Shown: piece by piece, positions 41,113 through 49,802 of the stretch
How positions within the stretch are numbered: the stretch's first letter is position 1
Layout of the letters: every line of letters starts with the position of its first letter
From: an uncultured Gemmiger sp.
GTDB taxonomy: Bacteria; Bacillota; Clostridia; Oscillospirales; Ruminococcaceae
DNA: 64,000 bases
Assembly: GCA_934502625.1 (NCBI GenBank)
Contig: CAKSUQ010000004.1
Span: 1-64,000, forward strand
Reading direction: 5' to 3'
Position numbers and translations under genes: made by a program
The notes under the pieces: model-generated
Told to the model about the DNA's origin: nothing
Databases searched by the model: none
Seen by the model: the letters and a program-made list of their open reading frames with translations, nothing else

Positions 41113-43962
41113 TCAGCCCTCCCTTCGGCGGCGCAGCAGCAGCCCGCAGCCCAGCGCTGCCAGCAGCGTCAGGACAGCCGGAGCGGCGTCGGTGCGCAGC
41201 CCGGTGGGTATCACGCCGTCCTTGTGGTTCACGCAGGTCAGCGCCGCGCCCGCCGCTGCCGCGGCAGTATGGCCGTCGGTCACGGTCGTGCCGTCGGTGA
41301 AGCTCGTGGCGTAGTCGGCCAGCGTCTCCTCGGTGAAGGTCACGCTCTGCCCGGCGCGCAGACGGCCAATCGTGACGCTGCCCTTGTGCGGGAGGGTGAA
41401 GCCGTCCTGCGCCCACGCACCGCCGCCCGCAAAGGCCACGGTGCAGCCGCTGTCCTGCGTCAGGGGTGCGCCGTCCACCGCCGCCGTGAAGGCAAACGCA
41501 CGGCGGGTGTCGCCCATGCCGCCCGTGACCCGCTTCGTCAGCGTAACGCTGCGATAGGCTTCATAATAATTTGTAATGGTTGCCGTGCCCACGCCGCCCG
41601 ACGGCACCTGCACCGTGGCAGTGGCCTGCGCGGCTGGCGTGGTACAGTAATAATTGGCTGAATCGGGGTGTTCGGTCTCGGTCACGGTATAGCCGCCCAC
41701 CGGCACGCCCGCGATCGTCACCCCGCCGACGCCCTGCAGTGTCAGGGTCAGTGCGCCCGGCGCGTCCAGCGTGCGGGTCTCGGTGCGGTCATCGTCGTAG
41801 GTCAGCGTGTAGCTGCCCACCGGCAGGCTTTCCACCGCGAAGGTGTTCGTCACGGCGTCGGCCTCAGCGCGCAGGGCAGCGTCGGCGTTCTCCGGCAGGG
41901 CTTTTTCGATGCGCAGGCTGCCGGTTTCCAGCGCGTAGGCATTCTCGAAATCGGCGTAGGTCGTGCTGTTTTCCGGCACGCCGATGTCGGTCAGGCGCGG
42001 GTCGGCGGTGACGTTCTGCATCGTGTCGCCGTTGACTGCCGCGTGGGTGCTCAGGTACAGCAGCCACGCCGGGGCTTCGTGCTTGGTCTCGGCCACGGTG
42101 TAGCGGTAGGTCACGCTGCCATCGGCGCTGGTGACGGGCAGATCTTGCAGCGTGTAGCTGAATTTGGTGGGGTCGGTCGTGTCCGCCGTCATCTCCGCGC
42201 CGGTGATCGTGCGCACCGCCGTCCCGTCGGAGCGGGTCACGGTGAACCCGACCCCGGCCAGCAGGGCGGTGCGCTGTTCGTCGGTCAGCGTGCCCGCAAT
42301 GGTCTTTGTCACGGTCAGGTTGGCGTGCCCCGCCACCGGGGGCGCGGCCTCGGTGCTGAACCAGACCTTGTCCAGCAGGTTGCCGACGGTGTTGTCGCCG
42401 CTGGCGCAGGACACCGCCACGAAGAAGAACCGGCTGACGTACTGCCCCGCCCGCACGGCGTAATCGCCGTTGTAGACGCCCCACTTTTTGTTGCCGTCGG
42501 TGATGGTGCGCACAACGTAGTCTCTGACGTTTTTCGTCTCGCCGTTCACCGTCACCGTGCCGTTCAGCACGGCTTGGATGGCGGCGGGGCTGTCGCAGAC
42601 GCCGTCTTTCGACAGCGCCTTGGTGATTTCCTCTGCCACGTCGACGGGCGCAATGATCAGCGCCATCGTGTCCTGACCCTGCCGCCCGCTGTGCGCCAGC
42701 GACCAGTGCAGCGTCGTGCCGGGCACGGTCAGCACGTCCTGATACAGCGCGCCGTAAGCCTCGCAGTTCAGCTCGGCGAACTGCTCACCGTCGTAGGCGC
42801 CGGAGATCCGGTAGCAGGCGGCAGGGTCGTTGCGGGTATTGCCGTAATAGCGGTTTGTGCCGTCGGCGATCTCAATGTAGTTGCCCTTACCTCCCCCCGC
42901 CCAATGCTTTGAGTTAGCCGTTGTGTACCAGACGATTTTCGGGTTTGCCGCGGCATCCTCCGGCTGGATGAAGTAGGACGTGCCGCCGCCCTCGGTGTGG
43001 GAGAAGGGGCTGCCGGCGGGCACACGGGGCGTCTCGAAGCTGCCGTTTTGCAGCTGACGGTAGTAGGGCACCTGCTTTTGCGCATCGTACATTTTGCCGT
43101 CCGTGCCGGTGACCTCGACCTTGTAGTACAAGCGGTCGCTGTCGCCCAGCGTCACGGCGCAGGAATCCAGTGCCGCATTCAGTTTCTGCTCGCTGCCGGG
43201 GGCGATATTCCACGCGCTGCCCGAACAGTGCTGCGGCTCGACCAGCTCCCAGTTCTCACCGTTCTTGCTGCGGTACCAGACGTAAGTAAGACCTTCGATT
43301 TTGTCCGCGCCGCCGTTAACCACAGCGGTAAAGCAGCCGTCTGTTTGGATGGAGTCGACAAGCTCAAGGCTTGTCACAACTGCCGGCGGTGCTGTGGGTT
43401 CGGGGTCGTCTAGCAGCGCATCCATGACGAGGGCAGCGGCCTGCTCCGGCGCGGCCGTCTGCACCGACGCGGGCTGCACGGTGACCGCCGGTGTCGGGAC
43501 GGGCGTGGCCGTGGGTTCAGGTGTGGCCGTCGGTTCCGTCGCGGGCGCGGGCGTCGCAGTCGGTGCTTCGGTCGGGGCGGGATTCGGTGCCTCGATGGGT
43601 ACCGGGGTCGCCGTGGATTCCGGCGGCGCGGCGGTGGGTTCGGGTGTTGCTCCCGGCGTTTGTTCGGGTTCCGGCGTCGGGTCAGGCTCCGCAGGCGGTT
43701 CCGTCGGGGCGGACGTCGGGGCGGGGTTGTCCGGCGCGGCGGCCGGCATCTCCTCCGGCGGCGCGGTGGGTTCGGCCTCCGGCACGGGCTGCGTCTCTGT
43801 CTCGCCGGGCGGGGCTTCCTGCGGCGGATCGGTCAGCACCGCTGCGGGGGCGGGTTCCTGCCCGGCGGCCAAGGCGGGCGGGTCGTCCGCGGCAAAGGCT
43901 GCACCGGCCATGCTCGCCGCCATACAGCAGGCCAGCAGCGCAGCCAACAGACGTTTTTTCAT
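41113..43962 (-). CDS. Large pilus tip/adhesin-like protein, VIPTG sorting signal
   Basis: 949 residues from ATG 43962 (AGGAGG upstream). Signal peptide, then a low-complexity stalk of Pro/Thr/Ala/Glu (about 28-195) with repeated PTATP and PTEAP words. A beta domain follows (about 200-300), then a lectin-like region opening QNGSFETPRVP (about 300-560, with many aromatic residues), then three pilin/Cna-B-like modules (TVTKTIAGTL, GSLRIEKALPE, SVTLTKRVTGG). Sorting signal VIPTG at 917-921, helix, RRRREG. First and largest gene of the pilus operon, the position of Cpa in FCT loci. No thioester (CG...Q) adhesin domain is evident, so ligand binding would rest on the lectin-like region; that is inference. 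Confidence 0.85.
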   Translation of the reverse strand: MKKRLLAALLACCMAASMAGAAFAADDPPALAAGQEPAPAAVLTDPPQEAPPGETETQPVPEAEPTAPPEEMPAAAPDNPAPTSAPTEPPAEPDPTPEPEQTPGATPEPTAAPPESTATPVPIEAPNPAPTEAPTATPAPATEPTATPEPTATPVPTPAVTVQPASVQTAAPEQAAALVMDALLDDPEPTAPPAVVTSLELVDSIQTDGCFTAVVNGGADKIEGLTYVWYRSKNGENWELVEPQHCSGSAWNIAPGSEQKLNAALDSCAVTLGDSDRLYYKVEVTGTDGKMYDAQKQVPYYRQLQNGSFETPRVPAGSPFSHTEGGGTSYFIQPEDAAANPKIVWYTTANSKHWAGGGKGNYIEIADGTNRYYGNTRNDPAACYRISGAYDGEQFAELNCEAYGALYQDVLTVPGTTLHWSLAHSGRQGQDTMALIIAPVDVAEEITKALSKDGVCDSPAAIQAVLNGTVTVNGETKNVRDYVVRTITDGNKKWGVYNGDYAVRAGQYVSRFFFVAVSCASGDNTVGNLLDKVWFSTEAAPPVAGHANLTVTKTIAGTLTDEQRTALLAGVGFTVTRSDGTAVRTITGAEMTADTTDPTKFSYTLQDLPVTSADGSVTYRYTVAETKHEAPAWLLYLSTHAAVNGDTMQNVTADPRLTDIGVPENSTTYADFENAYALETGSLRIEKALPENADAALRAEADAVTNTFAVESLPVGSYTLTYDDDRTETRTLDAPGALTLTLQGVGGVTIAGVPVGGYTVTETEHPDSANYYCTTPAAQATATVQVPSGGVGTATITNYYEAYRSVTLTKRVTGGMGDTRRAFAFTAAVDGAPLTQDSGCTVAFAGGGAWAQDGFTLPHKGSVTIGRLRAGQSVTFTEETLADYATSFTDGTTVTDGHTAAAAAGAALTCVNHKDGVIPTGLRTDAAPAVLTLLAALGCGLLLRRRREG

Positions 43963-44090
43963 AAGCAGTCTCCTCCTTTGCTCAGCTTCCCGCGCGGTGG
44001 TGTTTTTCGCGGGGTGCTTTGAAGTATATCGGCTTGTCCGCGCAGAGCCGGTCGAAGCGCAAGGCACGCCAAAACAAATGTAAAACGCGC

Positions 44091-44130
44091 AAAAAAAGAC
44101 GCCCCCACGGTTTTTTCCCGTGGGAGCGTC
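44091..44130 (-). terminator. Terminator of the pgm-manA operon
   Basis: GACGCCCCCACGG (44098-44110) pairs with CCGTGGGAGCGTC (44118-44130, one mismatch/wobble). On the minus strand seven T (44097-44091) follow. Confidence 0.9.
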
Positions 44131-44178
44131 GTTGCGGATATTTAATTTTGTGGCAGTGGCACGCCGCGCGGGCAGAAT

Positions 44179-45093
44179 TTACACCACCGTCACCAGCGTC
44201 TGACAATTTCCCTTGACACTGTATGCGCCGCTGTTCGCGGGCAGGAAGTAGCTCTCGCCCTTCTTGACCTTGACGGTCTCGCCGCCGCAGGAAAGCTCAC
44301 CCTCGCCGTCGGTGATCAGCAGCGAGACAAAGCTCTTCTCGTCGGCCACGCCGTCGAAATCACCGTCCTTGGCGTCGACGGTGAAGTACTCGCACTTCGC
44401 CAGATGCCCGCCGAAGTCATGCTCCACCGGCGGGGTGCGCAGGGTGACGTCCAGCGCCTTTTCCACATGCAGGGCGCGGGGCTTGCCGTCCGCGCCGACG
44501 CGGCCATAGTCGTAGACGCGGTAGGTCACGTTGGAGTTCTGCTGCACCTCGGCGATGACGATGCCTTGGCAGATGGCGTGCAGCGTGCCCGACGGGATGA
44601 AGAAGCAGTCGCCCTTGTGTACGGGCGCGGCGTTCAAAACTTTCGTCAGGGTGTTGTTTTTGATGCGCTCCTCAAATTCCTCTTTGGAAATCTCATGGTC
44701 AAAGCCGTAGTAGAGGAACGCCCCCGGCTCGCAGTCCAGCACATACCACATCTCGGTTTTGCCGTACTGGTGCTCATTTTTCAGGGCGTACTCGTTGGAG
44801 GGGTGTACCTGAATGGACAGGTTGCCCTTCGCGTCGATGAACTTCGTCAAGATCGGGAACTGCTCGAACTTATCGCAGTCGGTGCCAAGGCAGCCGGGGT
44901 GCGCGGCGATATAATCCGCCAGCGTCGTGCCGTCGGCCAGATAGCTGGGGCCGTCCGGGTGGCAGGACAGCACCCACGCCTCGGCCAGCGGGTCGAGCTT
45001 GCTGTCGATGCCGAAATCGGTGCGCAGGCGGCTGCCGCCCCACAGGTAATCCTTGCAGCTGGGTGTCAGTTTTACAATTGCCATATTCTTCAC
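44179..45093 (-). CDS. manA: Mannose-6-phosphate isomerase, class I
   Basis: 304 residues, cupin-type short class I enzyme. Zinc ligands are visible in QVHPSNEYA, EMWYVLD and PSGTLHAI. Interconverts mannose 6-phosphate and fructose 6-phosphate. The start is either GTG 45093, which overlaps the previous stop as GTGA, or ATG 45084; I keep the first because of the coupling. Together with the upstream mutase it supplies hexose phosphates for sugar nucleotides or mannose use. Confidence 0.94.
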   Translation of the reverse strand: MKNMAIVKLTPSCKDYLWGGSRLRTDFGIDSKLDPLAEAWVLSCHPDGPSYLADGTTLADYIAAHPGCLGTDCDKFEQFPILTKFIDAKGNLSIQVHPSNEYALKNEHQYGKTEMWYVLDCEPGAFLYYGFDHEISKEEFEERIKNNTLTKVLNAAPVHKGDCFFIPSGTLHAICQGIVIAEVQQNSNVTYRVYDYGRVGADGKPRALHVEKALDVTLRTPPVEHDFGGHLAKCEYFTVDAKDGDFDGVADEKSFVSLLITDGEGELSCGGETVKVKKGESYFLPANSGAYSVKGNCQTLVTVV

Positions 45094-46775
45094 GCTTTCA
45101 TCATTTCAGCCGCAGCCTTGCTCAGCGCGGCGTTCACAGCGTCGGCGGCGGCTTCGCTCTCGCCGACGGCAGACAGGTAGACTTTGATCTTCGGCTCGGT
45201 ACCGGAGGGGCGCACCATCAGCTTGTGGCCGCCCGCAAGATGGTATTCCAAGACGTTGGCGCGGGGCAGGCCGGTGCCGTCGGTGTCGTAGTCGATGGCG
45301 CTCTCGACCTTGTAGCCCGCGATCTCGGCGGGCACGCTGGCGCGCAGGTTCTGCATCAGGTTCTGCATGATGTGCATGCCGCTCTCGCCCTCAAAGGCGA
45401 AGCTGCACAGCGCGTTGCGGTAGTAGCCGAACTCCTTGTACAGCGCCTCGATGGCGTCCAGCAGCGTCTTGCCCTGCTGGGCGTACCACGCGGCGGCCTC
45501 GCAGACCAGCAGCGTGGCATTCACGGCGTCCTTATCGCGGACATGCCCGCCGGACAGGTAGCCGTAGCTCTCCTCAAAGCCGAAGATGTAGCGCTCGGTG
45601 TGGCCTTCGGCCTCCAGCTTGCCGATCTGCTCACCGATGAACTTGAAGCCGGTCAGGGTGCGGCGCAGCTCGACGCCGTACTTCTTGGCGACGGGCGTCG
45701 CCATATCGGTGGAGACGATGGTCGTCACAGCGACGGGGTCAGCGGGCATCGTGCCGCGCGCAAGGCGGGTGCGGCAGATGTAATCCAGCAAAATAATGCC
45801 CATCTCGTTGCCGGTGATCAGGCGGTAGCCGCCCTTGCCGTCGGGCACGGCGGTGCCGCAGCGGTCACAGTCGGGGTCGGTGCCCAGCAGGATGTCGGGC
45901 TTGACCGTATCGCACAGTTCCAAGCCTTTCTGCATAGCCTCCCGGATTTCGGGGTTCGGGTAGGGGCAGGTCGGGAAGTCGCCGTCCGGCTTCTCCTGCT
46001 CCGGCACGACGGTCACATGGGTGACGCCGAGCTTTGCCAGCAGCTTTTTTACACATTCGAGACCCGTGCCGTTCAGCGGGGTGTAGACCAATTTAAGCGC
46101 GTCGATGCCCGCGCCGTCGCCGACGCGCTGGTCGTAGACGGCCTGCACAAAATCGTCGAGGCACTTGTCGTCGATCCTGACGATGCTGCCGTCGGCCAGC
46201 GCCGCGTCGTAGTCTGTGAGCTTGACGCCGTCGAAGCAGTCGATCTTTTCAATGGCGGCGAGAATTTTCTCGGCGGCTTCCAGCGTGATCTGGCAGCCGT
46301 CCGCGCCGTAAACCTTGTAGCCGTTGTACTTGGCAGGGTTGTGGCTGGCCGTGACGCAGACGCCTGCGCCGCAGCCGAGATACCGCACCGCCCACGACAG
46401 GGCGGGCGTCGGCTCCAAGCGGGGGTACGTGTAGGCGGTGATGCCGTTGGCGGCCAGCACGCGGGCGGTCTCGCGGGCGAACAGTTCGCCGTTGTGGCGG
46501 CTGTCGTGGGCAATGGCGACCTTTTTGGGCAGGTCAGAGGCGTTCAGGTAGTCGGCCAGCCCCTGCGTAGCCTTGCGCACGGTGTAGAGGTTCATGCGGT
46601 TGGTGCCGGCGCCGATGACGCCGCGCAGGCCGCCGGTGCCAAATTCCAGATCGCGGTAGAAGCGGTCGGTGACGGCCTCGTCGTCGCCCGCAACGCCGGT
46701 AAGCTCGGCCTTGATGGCCTCGTCCAGCCCCGGCTGCGCCAGCCAGCGGTCATAGAGTTCTTGTACGTTGCTCAT
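45090..46775 (-). CDS. Phosphoglucomutase/phosphomannomutase (alpha-D-phosphohexomutase)
   Basis: 561 residues, PgcA/YhxB-like subfamily. Active-site phosphoserine S144 in TASHNPAKYNGYK, metal loop GTDPDCDR, sugar-specificity loop GFEESYGYL and phosphate-binding RPSGTEPK near the C-terminus. Interconverts hexose 1- and 6-phosphates; GFEESYG usually indicates glucose preference. First gene of a two-gene unit with manA. Confidence 0.95.
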   Translation of the reverse strand: MSNVQELYDRWLAQPGLDEAIKAELTGVAGDDEAVTDRFYRDLEFGTGGLRGVIGAGTNRMNLYTVRKATQGLADYLNASDLPKKVAIAHDSRHNGELFARETARVLAANGITAYTYPRLEPTPALSWAVRYLGCGAGVCVTASHNPAKYNGYKVYGADGCQITLEAAEKILAAIEKIDCFDGVKLTDYDAALADGSIVRIDDKCLDDFVQAVYDQRVGDGAGIDALKLVYTPLNGTGLECVKKLLAKLGVTHVTVVPEQEKPDGDFPTCPYPNPEIREAMQKGLELCDTVKPDILLGTDPDCDRCGTAVPDGKGGYRLITGNEMGIILLDYICRTRLARGTMPADPVAVTTIVSTDMATPVAKKYGVELRRTLTGFKFIGEQIGKLEAEGHTERYIFGFEESYGYLSGGHVRDKDAVNATLLVCEAAAWYAQQGKTLLDAIEALYKEFGYYRNALCSFAFEGESGMHIMQNLMQNLRASVPAEIAGYKVESAIDYDTDGTGLPRANVLEYHLAGGHKLMVRPSGTEPKIKVYLSAVGESEAAADAVNAALSKAAAEMMKA

Positions 46776-46888
46776 GATTTTCTCCTTTTCTCAACGGGCA
46801 TCAACGGGAATACGGTCGACCGGGGGAGAGAGAACCTTGCCATGGCCGTCCGCTTTCCTTCCGCATCATTTGCCCGCTGTTTGCCCCT

Positions 46889-46917
46889 ATTATGTATTAC
46901 TTTTCCTCTTTTTTCAA
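46889..46917 (-). promoter_or_regulatory. Promoter of the phosphohexomutase-manA operon
   Basis: Minus-strand TTGAAA (46917-46912), 17-base spacer, CATAAT (46894-46889). The rest of 46776-47049 shows only a weak hairpin at 46989-47009 (CGCAGC/GCTGCG), perhaps ending the LacI gene. Confidence 0.7.
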
Positions 46918-47049
46918 GTACCAAACGCAAGAAAGCGCAGATTAAAAAATCATTTTAGGTTTGGTTTAAGTAAATAAAATGAGACATCGCAGCTGCCGGA
47001 AGGCTGCGCGGCACGTTCCCGTTGTTGCGGCATAAAAATTTCGCTGCCC

Positions 47050-48048
47050 TCACTTCGTCGACTCTCTCACCACCAACGCGCCCGGCACCATGACGGTGGG
47101 GGCGATGCCGGTCTTGTGCGCCATCTTGCGGCGCATCTGGTCGACGGCGGCGGCCGCCATGCCCTCGACGTCAACGCGGTAGCTCGTCAGCGGCGGGTCG
47201 CAGATCGTCGAATAGCGGAAGTCGTCGTACCCGGCCACGGCCACATCCTCCGGCACGCGGACGCCCTTCCGGCGCAGCGTTTCCACCAGATTGTACGCCA
47301 CCTCGTCACAGCTGCAGACAAACGCTTCGGGCATGTCCTCCGGCAGCCGGATGGGGGTGAACAGCCCGTCCTCGCCGCGATCCTCCAGCCGCCAGTCAGC
47401 GCGCGGCTCGATGCCGGCGCGCAGCAGCGCCTTCGTGTAGCCGAGGTAGCGATCCATGATGGAGCTGGTCGCATTCACGCTGCCCAAAAACGCGATCTTA
47501 CTGCGCCCGGTGCGCAGGATCGTCTCGGTCAGCTGGTACGCGCCGCTGACGTTGTCGGACAGCACGCAGTCCGCCGTGATCGTATCATCGTAGAAATCCA
47601 GCCGCAAAAACGGCAGGCCGCTCTGCGCGGCGGTGGCCATATACCGGCGGTCGATCTCGCCCATGAAGATCAGCCCGTCCACCTTGCGGTTGACGAGGAA
47701 GGTCGGCATGATGCAGCCGAATTCCGCCTGCGGCGAGACGATCTCCATGGCGACGCTGATGCCCTGCGGCGCGCTGCACCGCAGCAGAGCGCGATAGAGG
47801 TTGGAATAGAACGCACTTTCGTCAAAAAAGCGGTCTGCCACCAGCACGCCGATGATCTGCCCGCCGTTGCCCTGCGTCAAGGCTGCCTTGGCCGACGGCA
47901 ATTTGTACCCCAGCTCCTCGGCCGCCGCAAGGATTTTCGCGCGCATCTCGTCGCCGACGCCCTCCTTGCCGGCCAGTGCCTTCGACACCGACACGATGCT
48001 GACGCCGACCTTCGCCGCAACATCTGCCATCCGCACAGATTTTGCCAT
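47050..48048 (-). CDS. LacI-family transcriptional regulator
   Basis: 332 residues. N-terminal LacI helix-turn-helix (VRMADVAAKVGVSIVSVSKAL) and hinge (GYKLPSAKAAL), then a periplasmic-binding-protein-like sugar sensor domain with GRSKIAFLG and VAGYDDFRYS. Unlike most members the recognition segment has SIVSVSKAL with a Lys-Ala-Leu ending. Effector unknown. AGGAAGG lies before the ATG. It could control the neighbouring mannose/glucose phosphate genes or the glycosidase upstream, but no operator was identified. Confidence 0.92.
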   Translation of the reverse strand: MAKSVRMADVAAKVGVSIVSVSKALAGKEGVGDEMRAKILAAAEELGYKLPSAKAALTQGNGGQIIGVLVADRFFDESAFYSNLYRALLRCSAPQGISVAMEIVSPQAEFGCIMPTFLVNRKVDGLIFMGEIDRRYMATAAQSGLPFLRLDFYDDTITADCVLSDNVSGAYQLTETILRTGRSKIAFLGSVNATSSIMDRYLGYTKALLRAGIEPRADWRLEDRGEDGLFTPIRLPEDMPEAFVCSCDEVAYNLVETLRRKGVRVPEDVAVAGYDDFRYSTICDPPLTSYRVDVEGMAAAAVDQMRRKMAHKTGIAPTVMVPGALVVRESTK

Positions 48049-48108
48049 AGTTATGCACCTTCCTATGTTGTATATGTGGGTTTTTCCTGTATTTTTCTAT
48101 ATGGAATA

Positions 48109-48186
48109 GGGCGCTGCACGGGCGGCATATATGCCGCCCCTACAATCTGCCGGGAGGTTCGTAGGGGACGCATATATGCGTCCCGC
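48109..48186. repeat. Back-to-back half-elements with CATATATG centres
   Basis: CGGGCGGCATATATGCCGC... ending CCCCTAC at 48143, and GTAGGGGACGCATATATG... from 48161. A related fragment occurs at 51781-51800. Confidence 0.75.
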
Positions 48187-48298
48187 TGGGTGTTGCCCCT
48201 GCCGCACAATTCCTCGGCTCCTCTGCTCTCTTTCCTTGATCTATGCTTATTGTACCACTTCCCCGCCAAATATTTAAGTAGAATTTTTACCTAATATT

Positions 48299-49507
48299 TT
48301 AGTCAACTTGCCAAGCATTTTTTATTGCATCCGCTTCACTTTGCGCTAACTGTGGGTAGTCAAAATTGCCGAAAAGGCTCGCGTAACGGTATAACCCCAC
48401 GCCCTGCGCACCTAAACGTTCAACTAAATTTATCTGGTCGGCTAGGGCATGGCCGCTGACCCACTCGGAACCGGTGTCGGAGCCATCCCCCGCGCCGATG
48501 CGGTACGCACCCAGCCCGATATACAGCTGCACGCCCGCCGCGCGGGGCAGCGCCGTCCACGTGGCCGCCAGCCGGGCAAGGGCGTGGGACGCGTCGCCAT
48601 TTTTCGTGTACTCCTGCCCCCAGTAGAGCTGCGGCGTCAGGTAGTCCACCGTTCCCTGCCGCAGCCACCGCGCGGCGTCGCTGTATTGCAGGGTGTAGCT
48701 CTGCTGCGGGTCGCCCGCCGGGGCCGCGCCGAACCGCACGCCGTGCCGCCGGGTCACGCTGTGGCAAAGCTCCATCAGAGCGTTGACGTTCTCCCGCCGC
48801 CAGTCGTCCAGCGAGAGCGCCGTGCCGCTGGCGACATAGTCTGCCGCGTCGAAGTCCGGGGCGGTGGTGGGATAAAAATAGTCGTCGAAGTGGACGCCGT
48901 CGACGGCATAGTTCGCGCACAATTCCTCGACCCCGTCGGCAATGTACTGCCGCACCTCGGCGCTGGCGGGGTCAAGGTACGCGCCGTCTGCGGTGTACTT
49001 TACCCAGCCGGGGTGCTGCCGTGCGGGGCTGTCGTCGCAGAGCGCCGGGACAAGCCCCGATTGCAGGCGGTAGGGGTTGATCCACGCCTCCAGCTCCAGC
49101 CCGCGCGCGTGGGCGGCCTCGACGAGGATCGCCAGCGGGTCAAAGCCGGGGTCGACGCCCTGCGTGCCGGTACAAAGGTGGCTGAACGGGAAATATGCGC
49201 TGGGGTAGAGCGCGTCGCCGAAGGGGCGCACCTGCGCCAGCACGACGGTGCCGCCCAGCGCGCGGATGTTGTCGCAGATTTCAGCTGCATCGGCGGCGAA
49301 GGTATCCGCCGTGGAAAAGTCCGCCTGCTGCCATTCAAGGTAGCTGACCCACACCGCGCGGTAGGGCGCCGCCGCAGGTGCCGCCGTCGCCGCCGGTGTA
49401 GGTGTCGGCGTGGCAGCAGGCGCGGCGGGCGCATGACGCGGCAGTACCAGCAGCGGCGCGGCGAGAAAGACGGCTATTATAAATAGGTAAAATGCAGCAC
49501 GGCGCAT
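48299..49507 (-). CDS. Secreted glycosyl hydrolase-like protein (GHL10/DUF187, YngK family)
   Basis: 402 residues from ATG 49507 (GGGGGTG upstream). N-terminal membrane/signal helix, an Ala-Thr-Pro linker, then a TIM-barrel with family motifs YRAVWVSYLEWQ, VVLAQVRPFGDALYPS, ELEAWINPYRL, DGVHFDDYFYPT and DYLTPQLYWG. Acidic residues in HFDDYF and the WIN motif are the likely catalytic centre. Family members cleave cell-wall or other glycans, and recent work points to denuded peptidoglycan; substrate here is unproven. Exported or membrane-tethered. Confidence 0.9.
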   Translation of the reverse strand: MRRAAFYLFIIAVFLAAPLLVLPRHAPAAPAATPTPTPAATAAPAAAPYRAVWVSYLEWQQADFSTADTFAADAAEICDNIRALGGTVVLAQVRPFGDALYPSAYFPFSHLCTGTQGVDPGFDPLAILVEAAHARGLELEAWINPYRLQSGLVPALCDDSPARQHPGWVKYTADGAYLDPASAEVRQYIADGVEELCANYAVDGVHFDDYFYPTTAPDFDAADYVASGTALSLDDWRRENVNALMELCHSVTRRHGVRFGAAPAGDPQQSYTLQYSDAARWLRQGTVDYLTPQLYWGQEYTKNGDASHALARLAATWTALPRAAGVQLYIGLGAYRIGAGDGSDTGSEWVSGHALADQINLVERLGAQGVGLYRYASLFGNFDYPQLAQSEADAIKNAWQVD

Positions 49508-49573
49508 AGCGACACCCCCGGTAGTATGTATATGCGGGCAGGGAGACGCGCTATGCCTGCCGCAAAATTTCAC

Positions 49574-49686
49574 GGGTCGTCGGGGACGCCGACCCCTACG
49601 GCGTTGTAGGGGCGGGGCTCTGCTCCGCCCGTGGAACCTTGTGGCTGCGGAAACGTCCACGGGCGCACACGCAGGTGCGCCCCTAC
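49574..49686. repeat. GTAGGGG/CCCCTAC palindromes upstream of the GGDEF gene
   Basis: Half-element ending CCCCTAC at 49599 and a full element from GTAGGGG (49606) to CCCCTAC (49686) with hairpins GGGCGGGGCTCTGC... and GGGCGCACACGCAGGTGCGCC. Confidence 0.75.
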
Positions 49687-49737
49687 GTCCAGCCGAATCT
49701 TGCTCGCCCGCTGCCAATCACCTCGCTCAAAAATAAA

Positions 49738-49767
49738 TTGACAAAAAATCCCACGGGATGCTATAAT
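49738..49767 (+). promoter_or_regulatory. Promoter of the GGDEF-HD-GYP gene
   Basis: Perfect TTGACA (49738-49743), 18-base spacer, perfect TATAAT (49762-49767). A short dyad TGTTTTAATATATAACA follows. Confidence 0.88.
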
Positions 49768-49802
49768 GTTTTAATATATAACATCACAAAGGCGGAACAG
49801 CT

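Noticed and set aside
40583..41416. Signal-peptidase-like gene extended to 41416
   Set aside because: The extra N-terminal frame overlaps the end of the tip protein gene and reads as its shadow. A GTG with a good ribosome site two bases after the tip stop codon is the better start.
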